A stretch of 64,000 nucleotides of DNA from Bacteriovorax sp. MedPE-SWde. Lineage in GTDB: Bacteria > Bdellovibrionota > Bacteriovoracia > Bacteriovoracales > Bacteriovoracaceae. Below, in pieces: positions 34,741-43,115 of the stretch. The stretch covers positions 1 to 64,000 of the forward strand of contig MPCU01000013.1 of assembly GCA_001874305.1 (NCBI GenBank), written 5' to 3'. Both the position numbers and the translations under genes were made by a program. Position 1 is the stretch's first letter; every line of letters begins with the position of its first letter. The notes under the pieces were generated by a model, which saw only the letters and a program-made list of their open reading frames with translations, was not told the origin of the DNA and searched no databases.

Positions 34741-34744
34741 TTTT
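34683..34744 (+). repeat. Direct repeat copy B (62 bp)
   Basis: This is the second copy of the 34512-34573 sequence, differing at one base (A to T in the codon after CTTGAG). It ends on the last base of the convergent nadB stop codon. Confidence 0.95.
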
Positions 34745-36309
34745 CAGTCTTTACGGTAGAAACAACCAACAGATTCACTATTTCGACTAGAAGAGTTCTG
34801 AACAAGAGTGGCCACTTCAACAGCGTTACGAAGGCCAATTAGTGCATCTGTTAATGTACATCTCTTATAGAATCGATTGATTTCATCACTTAACTCACTG
34901 AACATCGCTTCCGCTCTTTTAAGACGATTCGATGTTCTCGATAAACCAACATAGTTCCACATTGTTTGCTTAAGAGTCATCCAGTCTTGATGAACAAGCG
35001 CCTTATCAACATTTTCATGTCCATCTCGCCAGTTCTTAATATCAAAAGGAGAATAATGCTCAATTGAGTCTATATTTTTTGAGATACTATCCGCTGATAA
35101 GTATCCCCAAGTTAGACCTTCAAGTAATGAAGTAGAAGCTAAGCGATTTGCTCCATGCAGACCAGTACAAGAAACCTCGCCTACTGCGTAGAGATTTTTT
35201 AGACTTGTTCTTCCTTCCATATCAACTTTCACTCCACCACATGTGTAGTGAGCGGCAGGAACGACAGGAATTGGTTGTTTAGTTATATCGATCCCTTTTG
35301 ATTTACAGTGGCTGTAAATTGTTGGAAAACGATTCTTTATCCATTCAGCATCTTTATGAGAAATATCTAAATAAACACACTCATGATGTGTTTCAATAGT
35401 CTCTTCTACAATTGCACGGGCAACAACATCACGAGGAGCAAGTTCCATATCAACATGATACTTCTCCATGAATCTTTCACCCTTAGAGTTGATCAGGACA
35501 CCACCTTCTCCTCTAACAGCTTCTGATACTAGAAACCTTCTATGACTTGAACTATCGTAAAAAGTTGTAGGATGAAATTGAATGAATTCCATATCAATAA
35601 TTGAAGCACCAGCTCTCTTTGCCATTGCCTGTCCATCTCCTCTTGCTCCTTCAGAGTTTGAGTGATGGAGATAGAGTGCGCCAATTCCACCTGTAGCAAG
35701 AATTGTTATTTTTGAGATGGCCTTATATACTTCATTTGTTTCTTGATTTAATAGGTAGGCCCCAACGATTTTATTTTCTTCATATCTTTGTTTAATACTT
35801 ACACCCTGATGCTGAGGAGTAATAAGGTCAATCGCCGTATGGCTTTGAAGAAACTTTACGTTAGGAAATTTATCATTGTCTTTAAGGTAGTTTAAAAGAG
35901 AGATCTGAATTTCTTTTCCGGTGAAGTCACCTTTATATAAAATTCGGTCAATTGTGTGTGCTGCTTCTTTGGTGAAGAGCAACTCTCCATCTTCACTTCT
36001 CTTGAAATCTGTTTGAGCTTTATCTAGTAAGAGATCATCAACCGCTTGACGACCAAATCTTTGAAGAACATCAATTGCTTCTTGGTTTGATGTTTCACAA
36101 GATGCTTTAGAAATATCACTTTCAAGTGATTTATCTGTCTCACTTGGATAAATGATTCCACCTTGGGCCCAGAAAGTATTTGAAAGTTTTGGATCTTTCT
36201 CTCTTGTTACAATACCAACTTGTTTTCCTTGTTCAGCGAGCTTAGCGGCAGCACTAAGCCCCGCAATACCACAACCAATAATAAGAACATCAAATTGATA
36301 ATCTGCCAC
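34744..36309 (-). CDS. nadB: L-aspartate oxidase
   Basis: The 521 residues match the flavoprotein family (about 530-540). VLIIGCGIAGLSAAAKLAE is the FAD site, NTFWAQGGI is a NadB hallmark, and EFIQFHPTTFY with the later ARGEGG-type SEAVRGEGG form the active site. The helical C-terminal domain is SRTSNRLKRA. It oxidises aspartate to iminoaspartate, the first step of NAD synthesis. The GTG start at 36309 is preceded by GAGAG. It lies 3 bp after nadC. The quinolinate synthase gene nadA is not in the window. Confidence 0.95.
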   Translation of the reverse strand: MADYQFDVLIIGCGIAGLSAAAKLAEQGKQVGIVTREKDPKLSNTFWAQGGIIYPSETDKSLESDISKASCETSNQEAIDVLQRFGRQAVDDLLLDKAQTDFKRSEDGELLFTKEAAHTIDRILYKGDFTGKEIQISLLNYLKDNDKFPNVKFLQSHTAIDLITPQHQGVSIKQRYEENKIVGAYLLNQETNEVYKAISKITILATGGIGALYLHHSNSEGARGDGQAMAKRAGASIIDMEFIQFHPTTFYDSSSHRRFLVSEAVRGEGGVLINSKGERFMEKYHVDMELAPRDVVARAIVEETIETHHECVYLDISHKDAEWIKNRFPTIYSHCKSKGIDITKQPIPVVPAAHYTCGGVKVDMEGRTSLKNLYAVGEVSCTGLHGANRLASTSLLEGLTWGYLSADSISKNIDSIEHYSPFDIKNWRDGHENVDKALVHQDWMTLKQTMWNYVGLSRTSNRLKRAEAMFSELSDEINRFYKRCTLTDALIGLRNAVEVATLVQNSSSRNSESVGCFYRKD

Positions 36310-36312
36310 AAT

Positions 36313-37164
36313 CTACTCTCTTGCGTATTTTAAAGAGATATCAACAGGAGGAGCTCCATAAGTTATTGCTCCAACACTGATCGCATCTACACCTTCGATA
36401 AGATAGTCATCAATTGTAGAAAGTCTTATTCCACCAGATACTTCTATCGTTACACCTTCAGGTTTTTTATTAATTACTTTTCTAATATCTTCAGGAGAGA
36501 AGTTATCTAACATCATATGCTTAACACCCATCTCTAGGACTTGGTCAAACTCTGCGATGTCGTGAACCTCTACTTCAATAGGTGTATAGAATCCCTTCAT
36601 GCTTCTAAAGAACTCTACTGCTTCCTTTACACCACCAAAGAAGCTCTTGTGATTGTCTTTCACCATCCATAGATCAGTTTGTCCTAATCTATGGTTATAA
36701 CCACCACCAACTCTCACAGCATACTTCTCTAATGATCTATGGCCAGGTGTTGTTTTTCTTGTATCAAGAATCGCAATTCCTGTTCCCTCTGCTTTTTTCA
36801 TATACTGACTAGCATGTGTTGCTATTGCAGAGGCATGTTGTAATAAATTAAGAGCAATTCTCTCTCCAGTTAGCGCAATACTAAAAGGAAGTTCAAACTC
36901 TATTTCAGACTTATCACTTTTATTAAATTCGATACCTTCATATTTTTCAAAGGTCTTATAATCAATATCAGCACCAAGGTATCTGAAGACCTCTACGAAG
37001 TATGGAAGTCCAGCTAATACTAGATCATCTTTAAGCTTGAGCTTACATTTTACGAGATCACTTGGAAGTGAATTTATATAGAAGAGGTTTCTAGAAAGAT
37101 CATCTTCGTTAAAATAGTTTTCAATCGTCGCTCTAACAGCATTCGAAATTAACGTATTCGACAT
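36313..37164 (-). CDS. nadC: Nicotinate-nucleotide pyrophosphorylase (carboxylating)
   Basis: The 283 residues from the ATG at 37164 are the family's usual length. I chose this over the ATG at 37182 because GGAG lies nine bases upstream of it and none precedes the other. LDTRKTTPGHRSLEKYAV and GGGYNHRLGQTD are the quinolinate and PRPP site, and VEVSGGIRLSTIDDY ends the barrel. It converts quinolinate and PRPP to nicotinate mononucleotide. It is the first gene of the nadC-nadB operon and diverges from the ComEC-like gene. Confidence 0.95.
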   Translation of the reverse strand: MSNTLISNAVRATIENYFNEDDLSRNLFYINSLPSDLVKCKLKLKDDLVLAGLPYFVEVFRYLGADIDYKTFEKYEGIEFNKSDKSEIEFELPFSIALTGERIALNLLQHASAIATHASQYMKKAEGTGIAILDTRKTTPGHRSLEKYAVRVGGGYNHRLGQTDLWMVKDNHKSFFGGVKEAVEFFRSMKGFYTPIEVEVHDIAEFDQVLEMGVKHMMLDNFSPEDIRKVINKKPEGVTIEVSGGIRLSTIDDYLIEGVDAISVGAITYGAPPVDISLKYARE

Positions 37165-37283
37165 ATTTACGTGCTCCGTCATTTTTTAAGTGCTGGTTGT
37201 TGTATCACTTTCAATATAGAAATAAAATTAGAGACTTACCCTTTTTTGGTGATTTTTTATGCTTCACTGACTAGCTTCCAATC

Positions 37284-38207
37284 GTGAAACGATCTCTCTT
37301 TCTTCTCATTCTCTTTGTTCTTACTCTAAGTGTTCAAAATAACATGAAACACCAACGATATTCATACAATAGATCAAAGCCCTTTAAGTTTAACTTCTCG
37401 CGACGCATCAAGAGGGCATTTAAAGAGAAGCACAACTTCTATATCTATCGAAGCTTTCTTACCGGACGTAAAAGAGGTGTTTCAAAAGATCTAAAGAAGG
37501 CCCTAACAAATCTCAACCTTCTTCATCTACTTACACCATCCGGCCTTCACCTAAGCTCACTTCTACTTATTATTGCTCTAATGAGAAAGAGATTCAAAGG
37601 CCCATGGCCCAAGAGAGTCGAATTAATTATATGCTTATCAATTTACTTCTTCTTACCCGGCTACTATTCCTTAAAGCGAGTTGCCCTTCTTAGATCTTTA
37701 TTTATTGCAAATAACTATTTTAAAAATCACTTTAAAAGTCTTCAAATATTTTCGATATTTTTGATCATTGATATCATGTTTGGAACTTTTCAATATAGTA
37801 AAATTAGTTTCGCCTATAGTGTTCTCTTCTTGGGAATTATATTTCTAGGAGGAAAGCTTAATTTTATAAAACTCTCACTTCTCTTTTTTTCAGGTCAGGT
37901 TCTCATAGCTGCAATTAATGATCAGCAGATCTCATACTTATCAGTAGTTGTGTCACCAATACTGACTTGGATATTCACCCTTGCTTATCCTCTTCTCTTT
38001 CTTAATCTATTCTTCATTAAGATTTTTAATTATTCGCAATACTTTGTAGGACTATTTTCTGACATAGTTATTTTTTTAAATATATGGCTGTCTAAATTTT
38101 CAATGATAGATATAACTTGGCCTCTAATTATAGTGGCCATCATTATAAATAGAAGAACACTCTATCTTTGCATTGGGATAATAACGATTAACTTATTCAT
38201 CTACTGA
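37284..38207 (+). CDS. ComEC/Rec2-like membrane protein, competence domain only
   Basis: The 307 residues start at a GTG with no ribosome binding site, but TAGCTT sits six bases upstream as in the other leaderless-type starts. One N-terminal helix is followed, after a basic soluble segment, by about seven helices. LLTPSGLHLSSLL corresponds to the HLLAISGLH motif of ComEC, and RVALLRSLFI to its transmembrane Arg motif. The OB and metallo-beta-lactamase domains found in full ComEC (700+ residues) are missing, so it may be a minimal channel. Its 3' end overlaps ung by 15 bp. Confidence 0.65.
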   Translation: MKRSLFLLILFVLTLSVQNNMKHQRYSYNRSKPFKFNFSRRIKRAFKEKHNFYIYRSFLTGRKRGVSKDLKKALTNLNLLHLLTPSGLHLSSLLLIIALMRKRFKGPWPKRVELIICLSIYFFLPGYYSLKRVALLRSLFIANNYFKNHFKSLQIFSIFLIIDIMFGTFQYSKISFAYSVLFLGIIFLGGKLNFIKLSLLFFSGQVLIAAINDQQISYLSVVVSPILTWIFTLAYPLLFLNLFFIKIFNYSQYFVGLFSDIVIFLNIWLSKFSMIDITWPLIIVAIIINRRTLYLCIGIITINLFIY

Positions 38208-38876
38208 TAGAGGTAGGCTCCAGTCGATTACACCTAATTTCTTCTTCGATAGAAATTCATTTGTTTGTGAGAATGGCTTACTTTCAAAAAAGCCTCTATA
38301 TGATGAAAGTGGAGATGGATGAGGAGATTTTAAAATAAAGTGTTTAGACTCATCTACTTTCTTTGCCTTCTTTTGAGCTGGTGCTCCCCAAAGAATAAAG
38401 ACCAAGTTTTCCTTCTTATCATTTAACTCTTGAATCACTTTATCTGTGAATTTCTCCCATCCTTTCTTGTGATGAGAGCCCGCTTTACCATCTTCCACAG
38501 TTAAGCATGCATTGAGAAGAAGAACACCTTCTTGTGCCCATTTCATTAGATAGCCATGTTCAGGAATCTGCGACCCTGTATCACTATTTAATTCTTTATA
38601 AATATTTCTCAGAGACGGTGGAACTTTTACTCCAGGCTTAACAGAGAAGCACATACCATGTGCCTGTCCAGGGCCGTGATAAGGATCTTGGCCAATTATG
38701 ACAACTTTTACTTTATCAAATGGAGTTTCATTAAAGGCCGCGAAAAGGTCATCATCACAAGGGTAGACTTCTTTTCCACTCTGTCTTTCAGTATCAATAA
38801 ATGAAAGCAGCTCAGTCATATACTCAGCACTAAACTCGTCTTTTAAAATTTCTTTCCACTTAGATTCAATTTTCAT
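38193..38876 (-). CDS. ung: Uracil-DNA glycosylase
   Basis: The 227 residues from the ATG at 38876 match family 1 UDG (about 225). VIIGQDPYHGPGQAHG carries the catalytic Asp, LLNACLTVE and the Asn region bind uracil, and HPSPLSSYRGF is the Leu-intercalation loop with the catalytic His. A longer reading from 38906 would place the terminator hairpin inside the coding region and is rejected. It removes uracil from DNA. It is convergent with the ComEC-like gene. Confidence 0.94.
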   Translation of the reverse strand: MKIESKWKEILKDEFSAEYMTELLSFIDTERQSGKEVYPCDDDLFAAFNETPFDKVKVVIIGQDPYHGPGQAHGMCFSVKPGVKVPPSLRNIYKELNSDTGSQIPEHGYLMKWAQEGVLLLNACLTVEDGKAGSHHKKGWEKFTDKVIQELNDKKENLVFILWGAPAQKKAKKVDESKHFILKSPHPSPLSSYRGFFESKPFSQTNEFLSKKKLGVIDWSLPLSVDE

Positions 38877-38882
38877 AGGCAC

Positions 38883-38911
38883 AAAAAAAGGGTGCCATGA
38901 AGACACCCTTT
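38883..38911 (-). terminator. Rho-independent terminator after the E1 gene
   Basis: On the minus strand, AAAGGGTG (38911-38904) and CACCCTTT (38894-38887) flank nine bases and are followed by four more T. It separates the E1 gene from ung. Confidence 0.8.
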
Positions 38912-38927
38912 GTAACTTTTTATTCGT

Positions 38928-41120
38928 TTAGTAATTTATCAATTTTTGTAATTGCTCATATACATCATCAACTTGAGGAAGAACAAAGTCTTCTTGCTGA
39001 GGACAATATGGTACATGACAATCTTTTGCTGCAACTCTTAGAATTGGAGCATCAAGAGATTCAAAACACTCTTCATTAACTCTTGCTGCGATTTCTCCAG
39101 CAAAACCAGAAGTCTTAGTCTCTTCATGACAGATTAGAAGTCTATTTGTCTTACCTAGAGATTCTTTAATTGCATCCATATCAAATGGAGCTAAAGTTCT
39201 AAGGTCGATAACTTCGATAGACTTACCTGTTTCATTTTCTATTTTCTTAGCTGCATCAATTGATTTTTGAACAAGAGCTCCCCATGCAACAACTGTTACA
39301 TCAGCACCTTCTTTAGCTATTCTCGCTTTACCAAATGGAATCATATAATCATCCCCTGGCTCAGCTGTTCTATTGTAACCTTGATAATATAAATGCTTAT
39401 GCTCTAGGAACATAACTGGGTCATCACCTCTTATTGCAGTTCTTAAAAGACCTGCAGCATCCGCTGCATTAGAAGGAAATACAACTCTAATACCCGGAAC
39501 ATGTGTAAAGAGAGACTCTCCACATTGTGAGTGATAAATTGATCCACCTCTTAGGTAACCACCGATTGGAACTCTTACAACCATTGGACACTTAAAGTCT
39601 CCACCTGAACGATAGCGAGTTGTCGCCATTTCATTCTTTAGTTGCATATAAGCAGTCCAAATATAATCGAAGAATTGAATTTCAACGACAGGCTTTAAAC
39701 CTCTCATTGCCATACCAATTGCACGTCCAATGATATTTGCTTCAGCCAGTGGTGAGTTAAAAACTTGGTCATCTTTTGAAGCTCTTTGTACTCCAGAAGA
39801 TACTTTAAAAACTCCACCCTTACCTTTTAGATCAGGGTTATCCATTTTTTCCATTTGAGAAAAGTCAGCTACATCTTCACCGAACATTCTAAGAAGTGGA
39901 TTCTTTGAGAATTCAGATCTTAAAACATTGTTGATTGTTGTCGCCATTGGAATATCATCTTTACCTTCAAATATTCCGGCCTTATCAAAATCAGAAGAAG
40001 TCATATCAACATCTTCAGAATATAAGTGATCAAGAGAAGATTCTACTGTTGGCCAAGGTGTATCAATCGCCTTAGTCATAGCTTCTCTAACTTCAGAGCT
40101 AACTTCTTCTAGAAGATCGTTAACTTCTTTTTCAGTCATGATCCCAGCTTCAATTAAAGTCTTTGGGTATGAGTTGAAAACATCAAGGATCTTTTCTTCA
40201 GCAAGTTCAGCTGAAGTTCTATACATTGATTGATCATCAGAAAGAGAGTGAGAGTATGGTCTTGTTACATGTGAATGAACAAGAGCTGGACCCTTACCTG
40301 CTCTAATATGTTTCGCAGCTTTTGAAAAAGCCTCATATGATTCAATTGGGCAGTTACCATCACATTCAATTACTTTTAGACCTGGAAATTCATCCATTGC
40401 CTTAGAGATTGACCCTCCAGGTGTTTGAACAAATGTAGGAGTCGAGATTGCATAACCATTATCCTCAACATGAAAAAGAACTGGAAGCTTATTAACACAA
40501 GCAGTTGTTATACCTTCCCAAAATTCACCTTGAGAAGTCGTACCATCACCACATGATGTATAAGTTACCTCTGTCTTATTCAGTTTAAATTCTGAAACAT
40601 CAAGACCATGTTTCTTATTCATTTTCTCAAGATATAAACCGGCCTCGGCTACACCACAAGCTTGTAGGAACTGTGTTCCTGTACAAGATGACTTCTGAAC
40701 AATATTTAATTTAACATTTCCCCAGTGAGCCGGCATTTGACGACCGTGAGTTGCAGTATCACCTACGTTACCGTTAGCCTGACATAGCATTTCGTATGGA
40801 GTTACACCAAGTCCTGTACATAGAGCTCTATCTCTATAATATGGAATGAACCAGTCATATGCTGGCTTCAGTACTTTCGCTGCAGCTGTTAAAACACCTT
40901 CGTGTCCAGCACCAGAAATTTGAAAGAATGCCTTTGACTGCTTCTTCATTGAAATTTCAGCATCATCTAGTTTTCTTGATACATAAATATTTCTAAGCAT
41001 CGCAACAAGATCTTCTTTTGAAAGATCATACTTCTTTGCGAGTTTCATTTTCTTTTCAATAATCTTTGTACGGGATTCGTTTTTCTTACTCATAGACTTT
41101 CCCTTTGTCTTATCTAACAT
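38928..41120 (-). CDS. Fused alpha-beta 2-oxoacid dehydrogenase E1 (branched-chain type)
   Basis: The 730 residues join E1-alpha (about 25-370) and E1-beta (about 395-730) in one chain. In many organisms these are separate genes. The alpha part has the TPP motif GDGTTSQGEFWEG with a downstream Asn (VEDN) and the SLSDDQSMYR loop typical of branched-chain or pyruvate E1. The beta part has MFGEDVADF, GRAIGMAMRG and the C-terminal EETKTSGF. It decarboxylates 2-oxoacids and passes the acyl group to E2, which is absent here. Nearby leucine dehydrogenase favours the branched-chain role. GAGG precedes the ATG at 41120; an ATG at 41093 is an alternative. Confidence 0.9.
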   Translation of the reverse strand: MLDKTKGKSMSKKNESRTKIIEKKMKLAKKYDLSKEDLVAMLRNIYVSRKLDDAEISMKKQSKAFFQISGAGHEGVLTAAAKVLKPAYDWFIPYYRDRALCTGLGVTPYEMLCQANGNVGDTATHGRQMPAHWGNVKLNIVQKSSCTGTQFLQACGVAEAGLYLEKMNKKHGLDVSEFKLNKTEVTYTSCGDGTTSQGEFWEGITTACVNKLPVLFHVEDNGYAISTPTFVQTPGGSISKAMDEFPGLKVIECDGNCPIESYEAFSKAAKHIRAGKGPALVHSHVTRPYSHSLSDDQSMYRTSAELAEEKILDVFNSYPKTLIEAGIMTEKEVNDLLEEVSSEVREAMTKAIDTPWPTVESSLDHLYSEDVDMTSSDFDKAGIFEGKDDIPMATTINNVLRSEFSKNPLLRMFGEDVADFSQMEKMDNPDLKGKGGVFKVSSGVQRASKDDQVFNSPLAEANIIGRAIGMAMRGLKPVVEIQFFDYIWTAYMQLKNEMATTRYRSGGDFKCPMVVRVPIGGYLRGGSIYHSQCGESLFTHVPGIRVVFPSNAADAAGLLRTAIRGDDPVMFLEHKHLYYQGYNRTAEPGDDYMIPFGKARIAKEGADVTVVAWGALVQKSIDAAKKIENETGKSIEVIDLRTLAPFDMDAIKESLGKTNRLLICHEETKTSGFAGEIAARVNEECFESLDAPILRVAAKDCHVPYCPQQEDFVLPQVDDVYEQLQKLINY

Positions 41121-41224
41121 ATGTCTGCCTCGTAGAATTAGCTCGGGAAGTCTATCAATTTAAACTGTGGACGTGGATATGCAACGCAACATCAGATGCG
41201 TAATTTCAATGAGTTATATATAAA

Positions 41225-42322
41225 CTAAAAACCGGAAGAGAATCCGAGTACGAAACGCCTATCTTCTTTACCTCTAAACTCACTTGTTGTTGTATCAACA
41301 GCGTAAGTTGTTAGGTCAAATTCTAACTTTTGGGCCTTAACTCCAATACCTCCGGAACCAAAACCATCTCCATAACCAGCTCTAATAAAGAATATTCTTC
41401 CAATATCTAGCTCCATTCCCGCTAGAATCTTTCTAGTGGCCGCAACATCAGGGTAGAGATTCGTTATGTCTTTAAGGTTAGCTTCAAAGTGAATCCTAAC
41501 TCCTTTTCCTATTTGAGGAGTAATAGAAAAACCAGCATCTATAGTATTCTTAATACCATCTGGTGCTCCTGCACTTCCTGAAGTTTCAGAGAATGTCTGT
41601 TGAGCAGTATTGTGGGAAACTATTGAGAATGTAGGTAAGAATGTAATTGGTAGAGTTAATCTGAGTCCACTGTTAATTATTAGAGCAGTCCCTTGATCAT
41701 AGTTACTGTCCTTAAGGTCCACTTTAGTTGTTTGAGCAGATGTTCCAATGACTTCTTTTCTATTTAATAAGACCGCTGTAAAACCAGCCTTAATTACCCC
41801 ACCGAATAGAGATAGGTTCAATCCCGCGTAAGGACCATGGTCTCTTCTTTGTGCATATTCAAAGTCTGCACCGGCAGCTTGACCTATCATCGCTCTTTGT
41901 TGAAAAGAGAATAGGTAGCCAAGGGTAAAGTATCTTGTCGTAAAATTTGGAAGCGCATGAAATCTAGAATGAGAGATTTGTCCTTTATGATCAAGGAGTA
42001 GCTCTCTTGTTCCTTCAAGGTTGAATGCTTTTGGAAATTTTGTTGCTGCATCGCTAGCCTGCCCACTTGTTGCAGACTTCATCCATCCTTGATTAGACTC
42101 AAATTGAAAATTAGATATGTGTAAGTGTGTAAAGCGAACAGAGCCTAAGCCCGCTGGATTATAAAACGCAGCTGAAGCATCATCTACCTTATTGATAAAA
42201 GCATTTCCCATAGCAAGGCCACGCGAAGATGTTGCAAGTTCTGGAAAGACTGCGTCCTCAAACTCAATTGACCATGAAGAAAACGAAAATAGAAATAGTG
42301 ATAATAGTGCTAGCTTGTTCAC
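41225..42322 (-). CDS. FadL/PorV-like outer-membrane beta-barrel protein
   Basis: The 365 residues have a signal peptide (LLSLFLFSFSSWS). SRGLAMGNAFINKVDDASAAFYNPAGL is the N-terminal signature of the OmpP1/FadL/UPF0164 group of long-chain fatty acid or hydrophobic-compound channels. Alternating beta strands follow up to the C-terminal Phe (RRFVLGFSSGF). It probably lets hydrophobic nutrients pass the outer membrane. The GTG start has no ribosome binding site, but TATACT lies exactly six bases before it, so a leaderless mRNA is likely. Transcribed on the minus strand, apparently alone. Confidence 0.82.
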   Translation of the reverse strand: MNKLALLSLFLFSFSSWSIEFEDAVFPELATSSRGLAMGNAFINKVDDASAAFYNPAGLGSVRFTHLHISNFQFESNQGWMKSATSGQASDAATKFPKAFNLEGTRELLLDHKGQISHSRFHALPNFTTRYFTLGYLFSFQQRAMIGQAAGADFEYAQRRDHGPYAGLNLSLFGGVIKAGFTAVLLNRKEVIGTSAQTTKVDLKDSNYDQGTALIINSGLRLTLPITFLPTFSIVSHNTAQQTFSETSGSAGAPDGIKNTIDAGFSITPQIGKGVRIHFEANLKDITNLYPDVAATRKILAGMELDIGRIFFIRAGYGDGFGSGGIGVKAQKLEFDLTTYAVDTTTSEFRGKEDRRFVLGFSSGF

Positions 42323-42328
42323 CTAACT

Positions 42329-42334
42329 AGTATA
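42329..42334 (-). promoter_or_regulatory. -10 element for a leaderless transcript
   Basis: On the minus strand TATACT is followed by six bases and then the GTG at 42322. ACTAGT occurs twice around it (42326-42342), a possible binding site. Confidence 0.5.
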
Positions 42335-42374
42335 TTAACTAGTGCCACGGTGCGATATACGAGGTACTTTTTAC

Positions 42375-43040
42375 CTATAGTGATTTCAGATACTTAATGA
42401 GGACTTCAGCACTTTTATTCTTCTTATGACAGGCCATATATTCTCTAACTTCTTTAATCAGGTATGAATTGTCATAGTGGTAGGTTTTATCAAAACCAGC
42501 TTTACCATTTTTAAAGTAGAGATAAATATCAGGAACACTTTCAAGAATATAATCAACTCTACCCCTTTCAAGCATTGAGAATAATTGTTTCTCATCTGTC
42601 ACAAAGAAATAGTTCCTATCATCTACGAATTTTATCCCACTCTTATACATAGATCTAATTGCGACATTTTTCATTTTATGATGATTCGCCTTAGTAACCT
42701 TAAAATCACCTTTAAGGCTAATTGCATATAGCTCAATAGAACCGAGCTCTTTAGAAAGAATGATATTCTCATCAACTTCTTTTGCGTCATCTTTTGAGAA
42801 TGGAAAGATACAACTTCCAGAGTTCTTTTTAAATTTCTTAAAGCTTCTTCCAAAAGGTAGAAACTCCACATCAAAATTAAAAGATGTTCTTCTCTCTATT
42901 TTTTTTAGAAACTTATTATAAGGACCTGCATTGTCAGGAGTGTTAATTTTTTTGATTTCATTTGTATAAATCGTAAATGCGCTACCAGCACTCGCAGCAA
43001 AGAACGAAATGATAATATATTTTAATAAAAGTGCTTTCAT
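42375..43040 (-). CDS. Periplasmic solute-binding protein-like (family 3 fold)
   Basis: The 221 residues have a signal peptide (YIIISFFAASAGSA). The sequence FTIYTNEIKKINTPDNAGPY and the later NVAIRSMYKSG, then GRVDYILESVPD, follow the order of strands in bacterial family 3 solute-binding domains, as in uncharacterised PBPb proteins. No ABC permease or ATPase gene is adjacent, so it may be an orphan binding or sensing protein. It has no ribosome binding site with proper spacing; TAGAAT stands six bases before the ATG. Confidence 0.65.
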   Translation of the reverse strand: MKALLLKYIIISFFAASAGSAFTIYTNEIKKINTPDNAGPYNKFLKKIERRTSFNFDVEFLPFGRSFKKFKKNSGSCIFPFSKDDAKEVDENIILSKELGSIELYAISLKGDFKVTKANHHKMKNVAIRSMYKSGIKFVDDRNYFFVTDEKQLFSMLERGRVDYILESVPDIYLYFKNGKAGFDKTYHYDNSYLIKEVREYMACHKKNKSAEVLIKYLKSL

Positions 43041-43046
43041 AGCCTT

Positions 43047-43052
43047 ATTCTA
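43047..43052 (-). promoter_or_regulatory. -10 element for a leaderless transcript
   Basis: On the minus strand TAGAAT is followed by six bases and then the ATG at 43040. It lies just downstream of the terminator of the leucine dehydrogenase gene, so the binding-protein gene has its own start site. Confidence 0.45.
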
Positions 43053-43065
43053 CTCTAGGTCTAGG

Positions 43066-43093
43066 TAAAAAAAAAGGGCTCCTTTTGGAGCCC
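43066..43093 (-). terminator. Rho-independent terminator of the leucine dehydrogenase gene
   Basis: On the minus strand GGGCTCC, four A, GGAGCCC and then nine T. Confidence 0.92.
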
Positions 43094-43115
43094 TCTTAGA
43101 TATTTAATCGATTTC

